64,000 nucleotides of DNA from Mesorhizobium sp. WSM3860 (GCF_002294995.1 NZ_NSGF01000012.1:118508-182507), one strand, 5' to 3'. Positions 53,861 to 63,746 are shown, counted from the first letter of the stretch. Notes: generated from the letters alone by a model not told the origin. Made by a program: numbers and translations.

Positions 53861-56323
53861 TCAGACAGGCACGTTCCAGATTTCTTTCGCATATTGGCGG
53901 ATGGTGCGATCGGAGGAGAACCAGCCGACGCGGGCGACATTGCGGACGGCGCGCGCATACCAGTCGGGACTGTTGCGCCAGACATCGTCGACCTCGCGCT
54001 GGCAGGAGGCGTAGGAGTCGAAATCGGCCGCCACCATGAACCAGTCGCTCTGATAAAGGCCGTTCATGAGGTCGCGGTAGCGGTTGGGATCGTCAGGCGA
54101 GAAGACGCCGGAGGAGATGGCCGACACCGCCTGGGACAATTCCGGCGAGGACTCGATTACGCCGCGCGGGTTGTAGCCGTTGTTGCGGCGTTCGGCGACC
54201 TCGGCGGTGGCGAGGCCGAAGATGAAGATGTTGTCGTCGCCGACGCGCTCCTTGATCTCGACATTGGCGCCGTCGAGCGTGCCGATGGTCAAGGCGCCAT
54301 TGAGGGCAAACTTCATGTTGCCGGTGCCGGAAGCCTCCATGCCGGCGGTCGAGATCTGCTCGGAAAGATCGGCCGCCGGCATCATCACCTCGGCCAGGCT
54401 GACATTGTAGTTCGGCACGAACACAACCTTGAGCAGGCCGCGCGTCGAGGGGTCGCCGTTGATGACCCTGGCGACGTCGTTGGCCAGTTTGATGATGAGC
54501 TTGGCGTTGTGGTAGCTCGGCGCCGCCTTGCCGCCGAAGAATTTAACCCGCGGCATCCAGTCCCGCTCGGGATGCGAGCGGATCTGATCGTAGAGCGCGA
54601 TCGCCTCCAGAATGTTGAGCAGCTGGCGCTTGTATTCGTGGATGCGCTTGACCTGGATGTCGAACAGCGCCGAAGGATCGAGCCTGATGCCGAGCCGGTC
54701 GGCGACGAGGTTCGCAAGCCGCACCTTGTTCTGGCGCTTCACGGCGGCAAACTTCTCGCGGAAGGCGGCGTCATTGGCAAGAGGATCGAGATCCTTGATT
54801 GCCTCGATGTCGTCCATGAAGCGGTTCCCGATCGCCTCGCGGGCAAGCGCGGTCAGGCCCGGATTGCACTGGATCAGCCAGCGCCTAGGGGTGATGCCGT
54901 TGGTCTTGTTGTTAATACGGTCCGGGTAGAGCTTGTGGAGATCGGCAAACACCGTCTCCTTCATCAGATCGGTGTGCAGCGCCGAGACGCCGTTGATCGA
55001 ATGCGAGCCGACGAAGGCGAGATTGCCCATGCGCACGCGGCGGTCGCCATTTTCCTGGATCAGCGAGATGCGGGCGATCTGCTCGCCCGAGAATTTTCCG
55101 GTAGCCCGCGCCTCCAGGAGAACCTGTGCATTGATGGCGTAGACGATCTGCATGTGGCGCGGCAACAGACGCTCGAACAGCGGCACCGGCCAGCTTTCCA
55201 ACGCCTCCGGCAGCAGCGTGTGGTTGGTGTAGGCGAAGGTGCGCTTGGTGATGTCCCAGGCAAGGTCGAAATCCATGCCGTGGACGTCCATCAGAAGCCG
55301 CATCAGCTCCGGCACCGCGACGGCCGGATGGGTGTCGTTCAGGTGGATCGCGGCCTTGTCGGGCAGCGACTTCAGATCACCGTACTGGCTGAGATGCCGC
55401 TGGACGATGTCCTGCAGCGAAGCAGTCGAGAAGAAATATTCCTGGCGCAGCCGGAGCTCCTGCCCGGCCATGTGGGAGTCGGCGGGATAGAGCACGCGCG
55501 ACAGCGCGTCGGCCTTGTTGCTTTCGGCGAGCGCGCCGATGTGGTCGCCGGCATTGAACTTGTCGAGCAGGATCGGGTCGATCGGCATGCCGGACCAGAG
55601 CCGCAGCGTGTTGACGCGCTTGGCGCGCCAGCCCGCGACCGGCGTGTCGTAGGCGACCGCCAGGACATGCTCATTGGGCCTCCAGACATGGCGCTCCAGG
55701 CGGCCATCCTTTGAGGTGATCGATTCCACGGAGCCACCGAAGCCGACCTCGAAGGAACGTTCGCGCCGCTCGAACTCCCATGGGTTGCCGTGGTCGAGCC
55801 AGGTCTCCGGCAGCTCGACCTGCCAGCCGTCATGGATCTCCTGCCGGAACATTCCGTTGGCATAGCGGATGCCGTAGCCGTGGGCGGGGATATCGACCGT
55901 CGCCATGCTTTCCATGAAGCAGGCGGCGAGCCGGCCGAGGCCGCCATTGCCGAGGGCTGCGTCCGGTTCGAGGCCGGCGATGAGGTCGAGATCCACGCCG
56001 AGCGAAGCCAGCGCCTCGCGCATGTTCTCCATCAGGCCGAGATTGGAGAAGGCGTCGCGCATCAGGCGCCCGATGAGAAATTCGAGCGAGAGATAGTAGA
56101 CGCGCTTTTCCTGCTGGTCGTAGGCTTCCTTGGTCGCCTGGATCCAGTGATCGACGACGCGGTCGCGCACCACCTTGATCGAGGCGGTCAGCCAGTCATA
56201 GGGCGTTGCGACGGTCGTGTCCTTGCCGACCCGGTATTTGAGCGACATCAGGACTTCTTCGGCGAGCGTCCTGGGATCCGGGTGGTCTAGAGCGGGGGCT
56301 TCGATCGTCATGGCGGGTTTCAT
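53861..56323 (-). CDS. glgP: Glycogen phosphorylase
   Basis: The 820-residue enzyme splits glucose-1-P from glycogen ends. It has the pyridoxal-phosphate motif, including GTGNMKFALNGALTIGTLDGANVE (the Lys is about residue 660 and lies within EASGTGNMKFALNG). N-terminal signs are YYLSLEFLIGRLMRDAFSNLG and AALGNGGLGRLAACFM. It is likely the first gene of the leftward glg series (glgP-glgB-glgC-glgA-pgm); the 115 bp before glgB could hold another promoter. Confidence 0.96.
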   Translation of the reverse strand: MKPAMTIEAPALDHPDPRTLAEEVLMSLKYRVGKDTTVATPYDWLTASIKVVRDRVVDHWIQATKEAYDQQEKRVYYLSLEFLIGRLMRDAFSNLGLMENMREALASLGVDLDLIAGLEPDAALGNGGLGRLAACFMESMATVDIPAHGYGIRYANGMFRQEIHDGWQVELPETWLDHGNPWEFERRERSFEVGFGGSVESITSKDGRLERHVWRPNEHVLAVAYDTPVAGWRAKRVNTLRLWSGMPIDPILLDKFNAGDHIGALAESNKADALSRVLYPADSHMAGQELRLRQEYFFSTASLQDIVQRHLSQYGDLKSLPDKAAIHLNDTHPAVAVPELMRLLMDVHGMDFDLAWDITKRTFAYTNHTLLPEALESWPVPLFERLLPRHMQIVYAINAQVLLEARATGKFSGEQIARISLIQENGDRRVRMGNLAFVGSHSINGVSALHTDLMKETVFADLHKLYPDRINNKTNGITPRRWLIQCNPGLTALAREAIGNRFMDDIEAIKDLDPLANDAAFREKFAAVKRQNKVRLANLVADRLGIRLDPSALFDIQVKRIHEYKRQLLNILEAIALYDQIRSHPERDWMPRVKFFGGKAAPSYHNAKLIIKLANDVARVINGDPSTRGLLKVVFVPNYNVSLAEVMMPAADLSEQISTAGMEASGTGNMKFALNGALTIGTLDGANVEIKERVGDDNIFIFGLATAEVAERRNNGYNPRGVIESSPELSQAVSAISSGVFSPDDPNRYRDLMNGLYQSDWFMVAADFDSYASCQREVDDVWRNSPDWYARAVRNVARVGWFSSDRTIRQYAKEIWNVPV

Positions 56324-56472
56324 ATCGCCTCTCGTTCGGTTGGCCTGATCATAGCGGCTTTCACCGTTTCTCCTACCCTAGTTTGCCGCGCTGCAGCATA
56401 AAATATTAAATCGATTTAGGACAGGATGTCCATCTGATACTCCTGCGGCTGATTACCATGGTGGGAAGGAGA

Positions 56473-57255
56473 TCAGGCCGCCAGCGCGTCCTCCGGCGGC
56501 TTCTTGGCGCCGGTCATCAGCGCGACGGCATCCGACATCGAAATCTGCTTCGGATCGACGACGCATAGACGCCGTCCAAGCCGGTGGATGTGGATGCGAT
56601 CGGCGACCTCGAAGACATGCGGCATGTTGTGCGAGATGAGCACGATCGGCAGGCCGCGCTTCTTGACGTCGAGAATAAGCTCGAGCACGCGGCGGCTTTC
56701 CTTGACGCCGAGCGCCGCCGTCGGTTCGTCCATGATCACCACCTTCGATCCGAAGGCGGCGGCGCGCGCCACGGCGACGCCCTGGCGCTGGCCGCCCGAG
56801 AGCGTCTCCACCGCTTGGCTGATGTTCTGGATGGTCATCAGGCCGAGTTCGGTCAGCTTGTCGCGGGCGCGCTTCTCCATCGCCGGACGATCCAGCATGC
56901 GGAACCAGCTGCCGAGCGGACCCGGTTTGCGGATCTCGCGGCCGAGGAACATGTTGTCGGCGATCGACAGTGCCGGCGACAAGGCCAGATTCTGGTAGAC
57001 GGTCTCGATGCCGGCTTCGCGGGCCTCGATGGGCGATTTGAATTGGACCTGCTTGCTGTCCAGCTCAATCACCCCTTCATCGGGATGCACGGCGCCGGAG
57101 ATCGCCTTGATGAGCGTCGACTTGCCGGCGCCGTTATCGCCGATCACGGCCAGGATTTCTCCCGGGTAGAGATCGAAGTCGCAGTTGTTGAGCGCCGTCA
57201 CGCGGCCGTAGCGCTTGGTCAGACCGCGCGCGGTGAGAACAGCCTGCTGGGTCAT
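56473..57255 (-). CDS. frcA: Fructose ABC transporter ATP-binding protein
   Basis: The 260-residue single-domain ATPase has Walker A GDNGAGKST, signature LSGGQRQGVAVARA and Walker B VVIMDEPTAALG. Carbohydrate-uptake (CUT2) ATPases usually have two fused ATPase domains; FrcA of Sinorhizobium meliloti has one, as here. MTQQAVLT at 57255 is used as the start, since the longer frame has only Arg-rich shadow sequence. It lies 2 bp after frcC. Confidence 0.9.
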   Translation of the reverse strand: MTQQAVLTARGLTKRYGRVTALNNCDFDLYPGEILAVIGDNGAGKSTLIKAISGAVHPDEGVIELDSKQVQFKSPIEAREAGIETVYQNLALSPALSIADNMFLGREIRKPGPLGSWFRMLDRPAMEKRARDKLTELGLMTIQNISQAVETLSGGQRQGVAVARAAAFGSKVVIMDEPTAALGVKESRRVLELILDVKKRGLPIVLISHNMPHVFEVADRIHIHRLGRRLCVVDPKQISMSDAVALMTGAKKPPEDALAA

Positions 57256-57257
57256 GG

Positions 57258-58322
57258 TTACACCGAAACCTTTCTGATCCACTGGTCGATCGCCACGGCG
57301 CCGATAATCAGGACGCCGGTGAGCAGCACTTTCCACTGCGGGTCAGCGCCCAGCATGTTGAGGCCCATCGAGACGACGCCGACGATCATGGCCCCGAACA
57401 GCGTGCCGAGGATGGAGCCGCGGCCGCCAAAGAGCGAGATGCCCCCGATCACGGTCGCGGTGATCGCTTGCAGATTGTAGTCGGTGACGGCGGCGGAGGG
57501 CGAGATCGAGCCGTTGCGGCCGATCGACACCCAGGCAGCGAAGGCGGCAATCAGACCGGCAAGCGTATAAACAGCCATCAGCACAGATTTGGTCTGGATA
57601 CCGGAGAGTTTCGCCGCTTCCGGATCGTCGCCGACGGCATAGACATGGCGGCCCCACGCCGTGTGGTTTAGCACATACCACAGGAGCAGCACCAACAGGA
57701 CCATGGCGATGACGCCGGCCGTCAGCACGGCGGAGCCGACCCTGAAGCTCAGTGCGAAGAGATGCAGCAGCGGCGCCTGAGCGTCGACATCGGCGTCGCG
57801 GATCGTCTCATTGGCCGAGTAGATGAAATTGGTGGCCATGACGATGTTCCAGGTGCCCAACGTCACGATGAAGGGCGGCAATTTCATATAGGCCACCAGC
57901 AAGCCGTTGAGCATGCCGCAAACCGCGCCCGCGGCAAGCCCGAGCAACACGGCCAGGATTGTCGGCATGCCGTAGGTGATGGCGCAGTTGCCCATCACCA
58001 CCGCCGAGATGACCATCACCACGCCTATCGAAAGATCGATGCCGGCGGTCAGGATGACCAGCGTCTGGGCAGCGCCCAGAATGCCGACGATGGCGATCTG
58101 CTGCAGGATCAGCGTCAGCGTGTAGGACGAAAAGAAACGCCCGCCGATGGCAATGCCGAAGATGATGACCGACAGCACCAGAACGATCAGCGGCACCGCC
58201 GCCGGCGTGGAGTGCAGGAAATGCTGGGCGCGCTTGACGAACGACTTGCCGTGCTCGTCGAAGGCCGCGACGCTGGTGTCGCTGCCCGAAAGTACCTTCT
58301 CGAATTCCTGAATCTGAGACAT
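57258..58322 (-). CDS. frcC: Fructose ABC transporter permease
   Basis: The 354-residue permease has eight to ten membrane segments, with AGIDLSIGVVMVIS and LGTWNIVMATNF and the CUT2 signature GRHVYAVGDDPEAAKLSGI. Two copies are expected per transporter. It lies between frcB and frcA as in other rhizobia. Confidence 0.9.
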   Translation of the reverse strand: MSQIQEFEKVLSGSDTSVAAFDEHGKSFVKRAQHFLHSTPAAVPLIVLVLSVIIFGIAIGGRFFSSYTLTLILQQIAIVGILGAAQTLVILTAGIDLSIGVVMVISAVVMGNCAITYGMPTILAVLLGLAAGAVCGMLNGLLVAYMKLPPFIVTLGTWNIVMATNFIYSANETIRDADVDAQAPLLHLFALSFRVGSAVLTAGVIAMVLLVLLLWYVLNHTAWGRHVYAVGDDPEAAKLSGIQTKSVLMAVYTLAGLIAAFAAWVSIGRNGSISPSAAVTDYNLQAITATVIGGISLFGGRGSILGTLFGAMIVGVVSMGLNMLGADPQWKVLLTGVLIIGAVAIDQWIRKVSV

Positions 58323-58482
58323 GTATCCTCCCGTATGCGCACAGCCTTCTCACTGCTGCGCGCGCCGTCGGCGCCTCTTCCGGTCTGTCGCCAGGATTGT
58401 CCGCGCTTGACGAAGGCGCATCGTCCACCCGATGCGGCCGGGGATCAAGCCCCCAGCCGCAAGCTTGTGAACCGTCAGAGCG

Positions 58483-59517
58483 TCAGCCCCAGCACTTGGC
58501 GAGGCCTTCCTTGGTGTCGATCGACTTGACGCCGTTGGCCGGCTTGTCGGTGACGAGATTGACGCCGGTGTCGAAGAAGTTCTTGCCCTCGGTCGGCTTC
58601 GGCTTTGTTCCGTCCTTGGCAAATTTGGCGATCGCCTCGATGCCGAGCGCCGCCATCTGCAGCGGGTACTGCTGCGAGGTGGCACCGATCACGCCCTCGG
58701 CAACCGACTTCACGCCCGGGCAGCCGCCGTCGACCGAAACGATCAGCACCTGCTTTTCGAGACCGACGGCCTTGAGCGCCTGGTAGGCACCAACGGCGGC
58801 CGGTTCGTTGATGGTGTGGATGACGTTGATGGTGTTGTCCTTCTGCAGGAGATTCTCCATCGCCTTGCGGCCGCCTTCCTCGTTGCCGTTGGTCACGTCA
58901 TGGCCGACGATGCGCGGATCGTCCTCGTCGCCGATCTTGTTCGGGTCCTTCACGTCGATGCCGTAGCCCATCATGAAGCCCTGGTCGCGCAGAACGTCGA
59001 CGGTCGGCTGTGAGGGAGTGAGGTCGAGGAAGCCGATTTTGGCGTCCTTGGCCTTGTCGCCGAGCGTGGCAGCGGCCCAGGCTCCGATCAGCTTGCCGGC
59101 CTCCAGATTGTCGGTGGCGAAGGTCGCATCGGCAGCGTCGATCGGATCGAGCGGCGTGTCGAGCGCGATCACCAGCAGGCCGGCGTCGCGCGCCTTCTTC
59201 ACCGTCGGCACGATGCCCTTGGTGTCAGAGGCGGTGATCAGGATGCCCTTGGCGCCGTCGGCGATGCAGCTTTCGATCGCCGCGACCTGGCTCTCGCTGT
59301 CGCCGTCGATCTTGCCGGCATAGGTCTTCAGGTCGACGCCGAGTTCCTTGGCCTTGGCGGTCGCGCCTTCCTTCATCTTCACGAAGAAGGGATTGGTGTC
59401 GGTCTTGGTGATCAGGCAGGCGCCGACGCCCGCAGCCGATGCGGACGAGGCGAATGCGAGCAGGCCCAGCCCGGCCACCGCGAATACGGTGGACTTCAGC
59501 AGCGATTTCTTGGTCAC
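58483..59517 (-). CDS. frcB: Fructose ABC transporter substrate-binding protein
   Basis: The 344-residue periplasmic protein has a signal peptide (VAGLGLLAFASSASAAG) and a type-I sugar-binding fold (ACLITKTDTNPFFVKMKEGA, then LVIALDTPLDP). A GTG start at 59517 is supported by GGGAGG just upstream, about 5 nt. The longer frame to 59628 crosses the promoter region. FrcR and its likely operator lie divergent from it. Confidence 0.9.
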   Translation of the reverse strand: MTKKSLLKSTVFAVAGLGLLAFASSASAAGVGACLITKTDTNPFFVKMKEGATAKAKELGVDLKTYAGKIDGDSESQVAAIESCIADGAKGILITASDTKGIVPTVKKARDAGLLVIALDTPLDPIDAADATFATDNLEAGKLIGAWAAATLGDKAKDAKIGFLDLTPSQPTVDVLRDQGFMMGYGIDVKDPNKIGDEDDPRIVGHDVTNGNEEGGRKAMENLLQKDNTINVIHTINEPAAVGAYQALKAVGLEKQVLIVSVDGGCPGVKSVAEGVIGATSQQYPLQMAALGIEAIAKFAKDGTKPKPTEGKNFFDTGVNLVTDKPANGVKSIDTKEGLAKCWG

Positions 59518-59627
59518 GATTTCCTCCCAATGGAACCATTCCGGACGCCGGCCAACCCGGCGCCTCGAGCGCATCCAACCATTTTTCCCAGCGTGGACGC
59601 TACCCCAAAAGACACCAGTCCGCGGCA

Positions 59628-59667
59628 TCTGTCAATAATTAAATCACTCTTATTTATTATTGACAGA
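59628..59667. promoter_or_regulatory. Inverted repeat in the frcB-frcR promoter region, likely FrcR operator
   Basis: Perfect 12-bp arms, TCTGTCAATAAT (59628-59639) and ATTATTGACAGA (59656-59667), flank 16 bp of AT-rich sequence. Each arm contains a TTGACA that reads outward: leftward at 59635-59630 for frcB, and rightward at 59660-59665 for frcR. A bound repressor would cover both -35 boxes. The -10 boxes are not clear. Confidence 0.8.
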
Positions 59668-59740
59668 CTTGCGCTGTTCACTCATTCTGAACGAAAAGCC
59701 AGTGTGGGAAACCGACGGGAGGATGAGGGTGGAGACCGGC

Positions 59741-60955
59741 ATGGCGAGGCACGGTTCGCCCGAGGCTCTGGAGAGCCGGCTGCATCGCGGCACGAACCAG
59801 AGCGGCATGCGCGACCACAATGAAAGGCTTGTGCTCTCACTGGTGCGCCAGCATGGCAGCCTCGCCAAATCTGACATCGCGCGCATGACCGGGCTTTCGG
59901 CCCAGACGGTATCCGTCATCATGCGCGAGCTGGAAGAGGACAAGCTGCTCGTGCGCCAGGCGCCGCTGCGCGGCAAGATCGGCCAGCCGTCGATCCCGAT
60001 GGCGCTCAATCCGGAAGGAGCCTTCTTCATCGGCCTCAAGATCGGCCGCCGCAGCGCCGAGCTGGTGCTGATCGACTTCCTCGGCAATGTGCGATCGATG
60101 CTGCAGAATTCCTATCGCTATCCGGCGCCGCGCGAGACGGTGGAGTTCGTCAGCGCAGGGATCAAACAAATGCGCGGCGAGCTGACGCCGGCGCAGGACA
60201 AGCGCATCGCAGGGCTCGGAATCGCCATGCCGTTCGAGCTCTGGAGCTGGGCCGACACAGCCGGCGCGCCGCGCGAGATCATGGACGAATGGCGCCATCG
60301 CGATATCCGTGCCGACATCCAGGCGCAGTGCGACTTTCCGGTCTATCTACAGAACGACGCCACGTCCGCTTGCGGGGCAGAGCTCGTCTTCGGCCAGGCC
60401 GGAGCGGCGCGCGATTTCGTCTATTTCTACATCGGCGCCTTTGCCGGCGGCGGCATCGTGCTTAACGGCCGCCTGTTCGGCGGGCCGACCGGCAATGCCG
60501 GCGCGCTGGGTTCGATGCCGGTGCCCGGACCGGACGGCAAGCCGACACAGCTTATCGACGTCGCCTCGATCGCGATGCTGGAAAAGGCGCTGAGCGCCAA
60601 GGGCATCGACGGCTCCTATCTGTGGACCTCGCCGCAGGAATGGGGCGAGATCGGCGCCGAGCTCGACGACTGGATCGCAAGTGCTGCACAGGCGCTGGCC
60701 TATGCGATCGTCGCCGCCTCGTCGGTCATCGATTTCGAGGCTGCGGTGATCGACGGCTGGATGCCGCTCGATGTGCGAGGAAGGCTTGTCGATGCGGTGA
60801 CGGACGCGATCACCGGTATCGACGCCGAGGGGCTGAAGCTGCCGGTGGTACGCGAAGGTACGGTCGGTATCCATGCGCGGGCGCTTGGCGGCGCCAGCCT
60901 GCCGCTTTCCGAACGCTTCCTGATCGGACCGACGACGATTTCCAGGAGCGCCTGA
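59741..60955 (+). CDS. frcR: ROK-family transcriptional repressor of the fructose locus
   Basis: The 404-residue protein has an N-terminal winged helix (ERLVLSLVRQHGSLAKSDIA with TGLSAQTVSVIM) and a ROK sugar-kinase-like body (LGIAMPFELWSW, then NDATSACGAE and FAGGGIVLNGRLFGGPTGNAG). The Met at 59741 has GGTGGAG at 6 nt; the Met six codons upstream and the TTG at 59660 are less likely. FrcR is known in Sinorhizobium as repressor of frcBCAK; fructose or a derivative is the presumed inducer. Confidence 0.88.
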   Translation: MARHGSPEALESRLHRGTNQSGMRDHNERLVLSLVRQHGSLAKSDIARMTGLSAQTVSVIMRELEEDKLLVRQAPLRGKIGQPSIPMALNPEGAFFIGLKIGRRSAELVLIDFLGNVRSMLQNSYRYPAPRETVEFVSAGIKQMRGELTPAQDKRIAGLGIAMPFELWSWADTAGAPREIMDEWRHRDIRADIQAQCDFPVYLQNDATSACGAELVFGQAGAARDFVYFYIGAFAGGGIVLNGRLFGGPTGNAGALGSMPVPGPDGKPTQLIDVASIAMLEKALSAKGIDGSYLWTSPQEWGEIGAELDDWIASAAQALAYAIVAASSVIDFEAAVIDGWMPLDVRGRLVDAVTDAITGIDAEGLKLPVVREGTVGIHARALGGASLPLSERFLIGPTTISRSA

Positions 60956-60957
60956 CC

Positions 60958-61404
60958 ATGCTGATCGGCATTCCGTCGCTGCTCGGCCCGCAGCTTCTGG
61001 CGACGCTCAGGGCCATGGGCCATGGCGACGAGATCGCCATCGTCGACGGCAATTATCCGGCCGAGGGACAGGCGCGCAGGCTGATCCGCGCCGACGGCCA
61101 TCCCGTCATTCCAGTGCTGGACGCCGTTTTGAGCGTGCTGCCGGTGGATGAGGCGGTGCCGGAGGCGCTGTTCCGCGCCTCGGTCAAAGGCGATCCGGCG
61201 CTCGCCGATCCCGTGCATCACGAGATGGAAGCGGTCTGCGCGAAGCGCGCGCCGGGCCACAAGGTGATTGCGCTGGCGGGGGCCGACTTCTATGCACGCG
61301 TCAAGGCCGCGCATGCGATCGTCGCGACCAGCGAACCCAGGCTCTATGCCAATATCATCATCCGTAAGGGCGTGATCCATCCGCCGGAGACCGAGACACA
61401 ATGA
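60958..61404 (+). CDS. RbsD/FucU-type sugar mutarotase
   Basis: The 148-residue protein begins MLIGIPSLLGPQLLATLRAMGHGDEIAI, with the conserved Asp/His of FucU (DGNYPA). The end has RLYANIIIRKGVI. It should interconvert anomers of a sugar, speeding flux to the kinase that follows. It starts 2 bp after frcR and its stop overlaps frcK as ATGA. Members are usually fucose or ribose enzymes; here fructose is suggested by neighbours only. Confidence 0.88.
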   Translation: MLIGIPSLLGPQLLATLRAMGHGDEIAIVDGNYPAEGQARRLIRADGHPVIPVLDAVLSVLPVDEAVPEALFRASVKGDPALADPVHHEMEAVCAKRAPGHKVIALAGADFYARVKAAHAIVATSEPRLYANIIIRKGVIHPPETETQ

Positions 61405-62324
61405 TCCTCTGCTGTGGCGAAGCCCTGATCGACATGCTGCCGCGCACGACGGCTGAAGGCGAAGCGGCCTTCGCGCCTTATGTCGGCGGGGCGGTGTTCA
61501 ACACGGCGATCGCGCTCGGACGGCTGGGCGCTCCGGCAGGCTTCTTCTCAGGCCTCTCGTCCGACCTTTTCGGCGGCCAGCTCCGCGAGGCGCTGGGAGC
61601 AAGCAAAGTGAGCTCGACCTATGCGCACACCTCGCCAAAGCCCACCACGCTCGCCTTCGTGCGACTCACCGACGGCCAGGCGACCTACACCTTCTACGAC
61701 GAGAACACCGCCGGGCGCATGCTCGCCATCGAGGACCTGCCGAAGCTCGGCGCCGAGATCGAGGCGATGCTGTTCGGCGCGATCAGCCTGATCTCCGAAC
61801 CGGCGGGATCGGCCTATGAGGAGTTCATGCGGCGCGAGCACAACAGCCGGGTGATGATGCTCGACCCCAACATCCGGCCGAACTTCATTCCGGACAAGGC
61901 CAAGCATCTGAGGCGCATCCGCGAGATGATGGCGATGGCCGACATCGTCAAACTGTCGGACGAAGACCTCAACTGGTTCGACGAAGCGGGCTCGCATGAG
62001 GAGGTCGTGCGCAACTGGCTGGACCGCGGCCCCAGGCTGATCGTCGTCACCCATGGCAGCGAAGGCGCCGTCGGCTACAGCAGGGAGCACAAGGTCACCG
62101 TGGTGCCGCGGAAGGTGAAGGTGGTCGACACGGTCGGCGCCGGCGACACCTTCAATGCCGGCATTCTTGCCTCGCTGCACGAGCAGGGTCTCCTCACCAA
62201 GGCAGCGATCGGCGGTCTCTCAGAGGAAGCCATCCGCAGGGCGCTGGAGCTTGGCGCCAAGGCGGCCGCCGTGACGGTATCTCGGGCCGGCGCCAACCCG
62301 CCATGGCGGCACGAAATCGCCTGA
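61401..62324 (+). CDS. frcK: Fructokinase, PfkB family
   Basis: The 307-residue kinase has the two PfkB signatures: GGAVFNTAIALGRLGAPAGF at the start, and DTVGAGDTFNAG with the catalytic Asp near residue 248. It should make fructose-6-P for the pgm/glycogen and other paths. It is the third gene of the frcR unit and overlaps the mutarotase gene by 4 bp. In S. meliloti frcK sits with frcA; here it is split off to the divergent operon. Confidence 0.88.
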   Translation: MILCCGEALIDMLPRTTAEGEAAFAPYVGGAVFNTAIALGRLGAPAGFFSGLSSDLFGGQLREALGASKVSSTYAHTSPKPTTLAFVRLTDGQATYTFYDENTAGRMLAIEDLPKLGAEIEAMLFGAISLISEPAGSAYEEFMRREHNSRVMMLDPNIRPNFIPDKAKHLRRIREMMAMADIVKLSDEDLNWFDEAGSHEEVVRNWLDRGPRLIVVTHGSEGAVGYSREHKVTVVPRKVKVVDTVGAGDTFNAGILASLHEQGLLTKAAIGGLSEEAIRRALELGAKAAAVTVSRAGANPPWRHEIA

Positions 62325-62420
62325 TCGGTTGCCCGGTCTCGCCGGCGGTCCCTGCCGGAGCGATCACTTTATGTTTCGAACGGCCGGAACAGCGCGACAA
62401 GAGGCGCTTAGAATTGTCTT

Positions 62421-62447
62421 GGAAGCCCGGATTTCCGGCTTCTTCTG
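62421..62447 (+). terminator. Terminator-like hairpin after frcK
   Basis: A stem GAAGCC/GGCTTC extended by GGA/TCC with a small bulge is followed by TTCT, about 100 bp after the frcK stop. It is similar to the integrase-downstream hairpin at 27096. Confidence 0.5.
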
Positions 62448-62576
62448 GCAATTCACCGGCAAAAAACGGTAACAGGCTGCGACACTTGCGCAATTCGCCT
62501 GGGCCATGGCCGGCTTTTTCAGCCGTGGCAAGTCTGGTACCAGCGGGCCGGTTTACAGGCAGCATCTGAGGCCGAC

Positions 62577-63746
62577 ATGCAGTTCATTGATCTTGGCGCG
62601 CAGCGCGAACGAATCCGCGACCGGCTGAAAGCCGCGATCGACAAGGTGGTCGAAGATGGCCGTTACATCCTCGGCCCGCAAGTCACAGAATTCGAGAACA
62701 AGCTCGCGGCTTATGTCGGCGTCAAGCATGTGGTGGCCTGCGCCAACGGCACCGATGCGCTGCTTCTGCCGCTGTTTGCGGCCGGCATCGGTCCGGGCGA
62801 TGCCGTGTTCGTGCCAAGCTTCACCTTCGCCGCAACGGCCGAAGTGGTGGCGCTCGCCAAGGCCGAGCCTGTCTTCGTCGACGTCGATCCCGACACCTAC
62901 AACATCGATATCGCCAGCCTCGAGGCGGCGATCGACATGGTCAAGAAGGAAGGAAGGCTGAAGCCCAAGGCGATCATCCCGGTCGACCTGTTCGGACTTG
63001 CTGCCGACTACGAGGCCATCATGGCGATCGCAAAGCGCGAGAGCCTGCTGGTGATCGAGGACGCCGCCCAGTCGATGGGCGGCTCGGCCGACGGCACGGC
63101 GATCGGCGGTTCCGCCGACGCCAAGATGTGCGGCGCCTTCGGCCATATCGGCTCGACCAGCTTCTATCCGGCCAAGCCGCTCGGCTGCTACGGCGACGGC
63201 GGCGCGATGTTCACCAATGATGCAGCGCTCGCCGACAAGCTGCGCTCCTTCGCCTTCCACGGCAAGGGCGAGACGCAGTACGACAACATCCGCGTCGGCA
63301 TCAATTCGCGCCTCGACACGCTGCAGGCGGCGATCCTGATCGAGAAGCTCGCCATCCTCGAGGAAGAGATGGTGGCGCGCCAGGCGGTCGCCGACCGTTA
63401 CGCCAATGGGCTTGGCGACATCGTGAAGGCATCACGCAATCTCGGCCACGGCCGCTCGGCCTGGGCGCAATATGCCATCGAGACGCCGAAGCGCGATGGG
63501 CTGAAGGCCCATCTCAGCGAGAAAGGCATCCCGTCGGTCATCTATTACGTGAAGCCGCTGCACGAACAAATCGCCTACCGCGACTATGCGCGTACGCCGA
63601 CCGGTCTCGCGGTTTCGGAAAAGCTGCCGAAGCAGATCCTTTGCCTGCCGATGCACGCCTATCTCGGCGAAGCCGACCAGGACAAGGTCATCGAGACGAT
63701 CCGCAATTATATCGGCTCGAACTCGGCGCAGGTCGCGGCTGCGTAA
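62577..63746 (+). CDS. DegT/DnrJ/EryC1/StrS-family aminotransferase
   Basis: The 389-residue PLP enzyme transfers an amino group to a keto-sugar nucleotide. It has ANGTDALLLPL, VIEDAAQSMGG (PLP-binding Asp), then STSFYPAKPLGCYGDGG with the catalytic Lys, and NSRLDTLQAAIL. Such genes serve O-antigen or exopolysaccharide sugars; no other sugar-pathway gene is in the window. It has no partner in the frc unit, being separated by 252 bp and a terminator-like hairpin. Confidence 0.9.
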   Translation: MQFIDLGAQRERIRDRLKAAIDKVVEDGRYILGPQVTEFENKLAAYVGVKHVVACANGTDALLLPLFAAGIGPGDAVFVPSFTFAATAEVVALAKAEPVFVDVDPDTYNIDIASLEAAIDMVKKEGRLKPKAIIPVDLFGLAADYEAIMAIAKRESLLVIEDAAQSMGGSADGTAIGGSADAKMCGAFGHIGSTSFYPAKPLGCYGDGGAMFTNDAALADKLRSFAFHGKGETQYDNIRVGINSRLDTLQAAILIEKLAILEEEMVARQAVADRYANGLGDIVKASRNLGHGRSAWAQYAIETPKRDGLKAHLSEKGIPSVIYYVKPLHEQIAYRDYARTPTGLAVSEKLPKQILCLPMHAYLGEADQDKVIETIRNYIGSNSAQVAAA

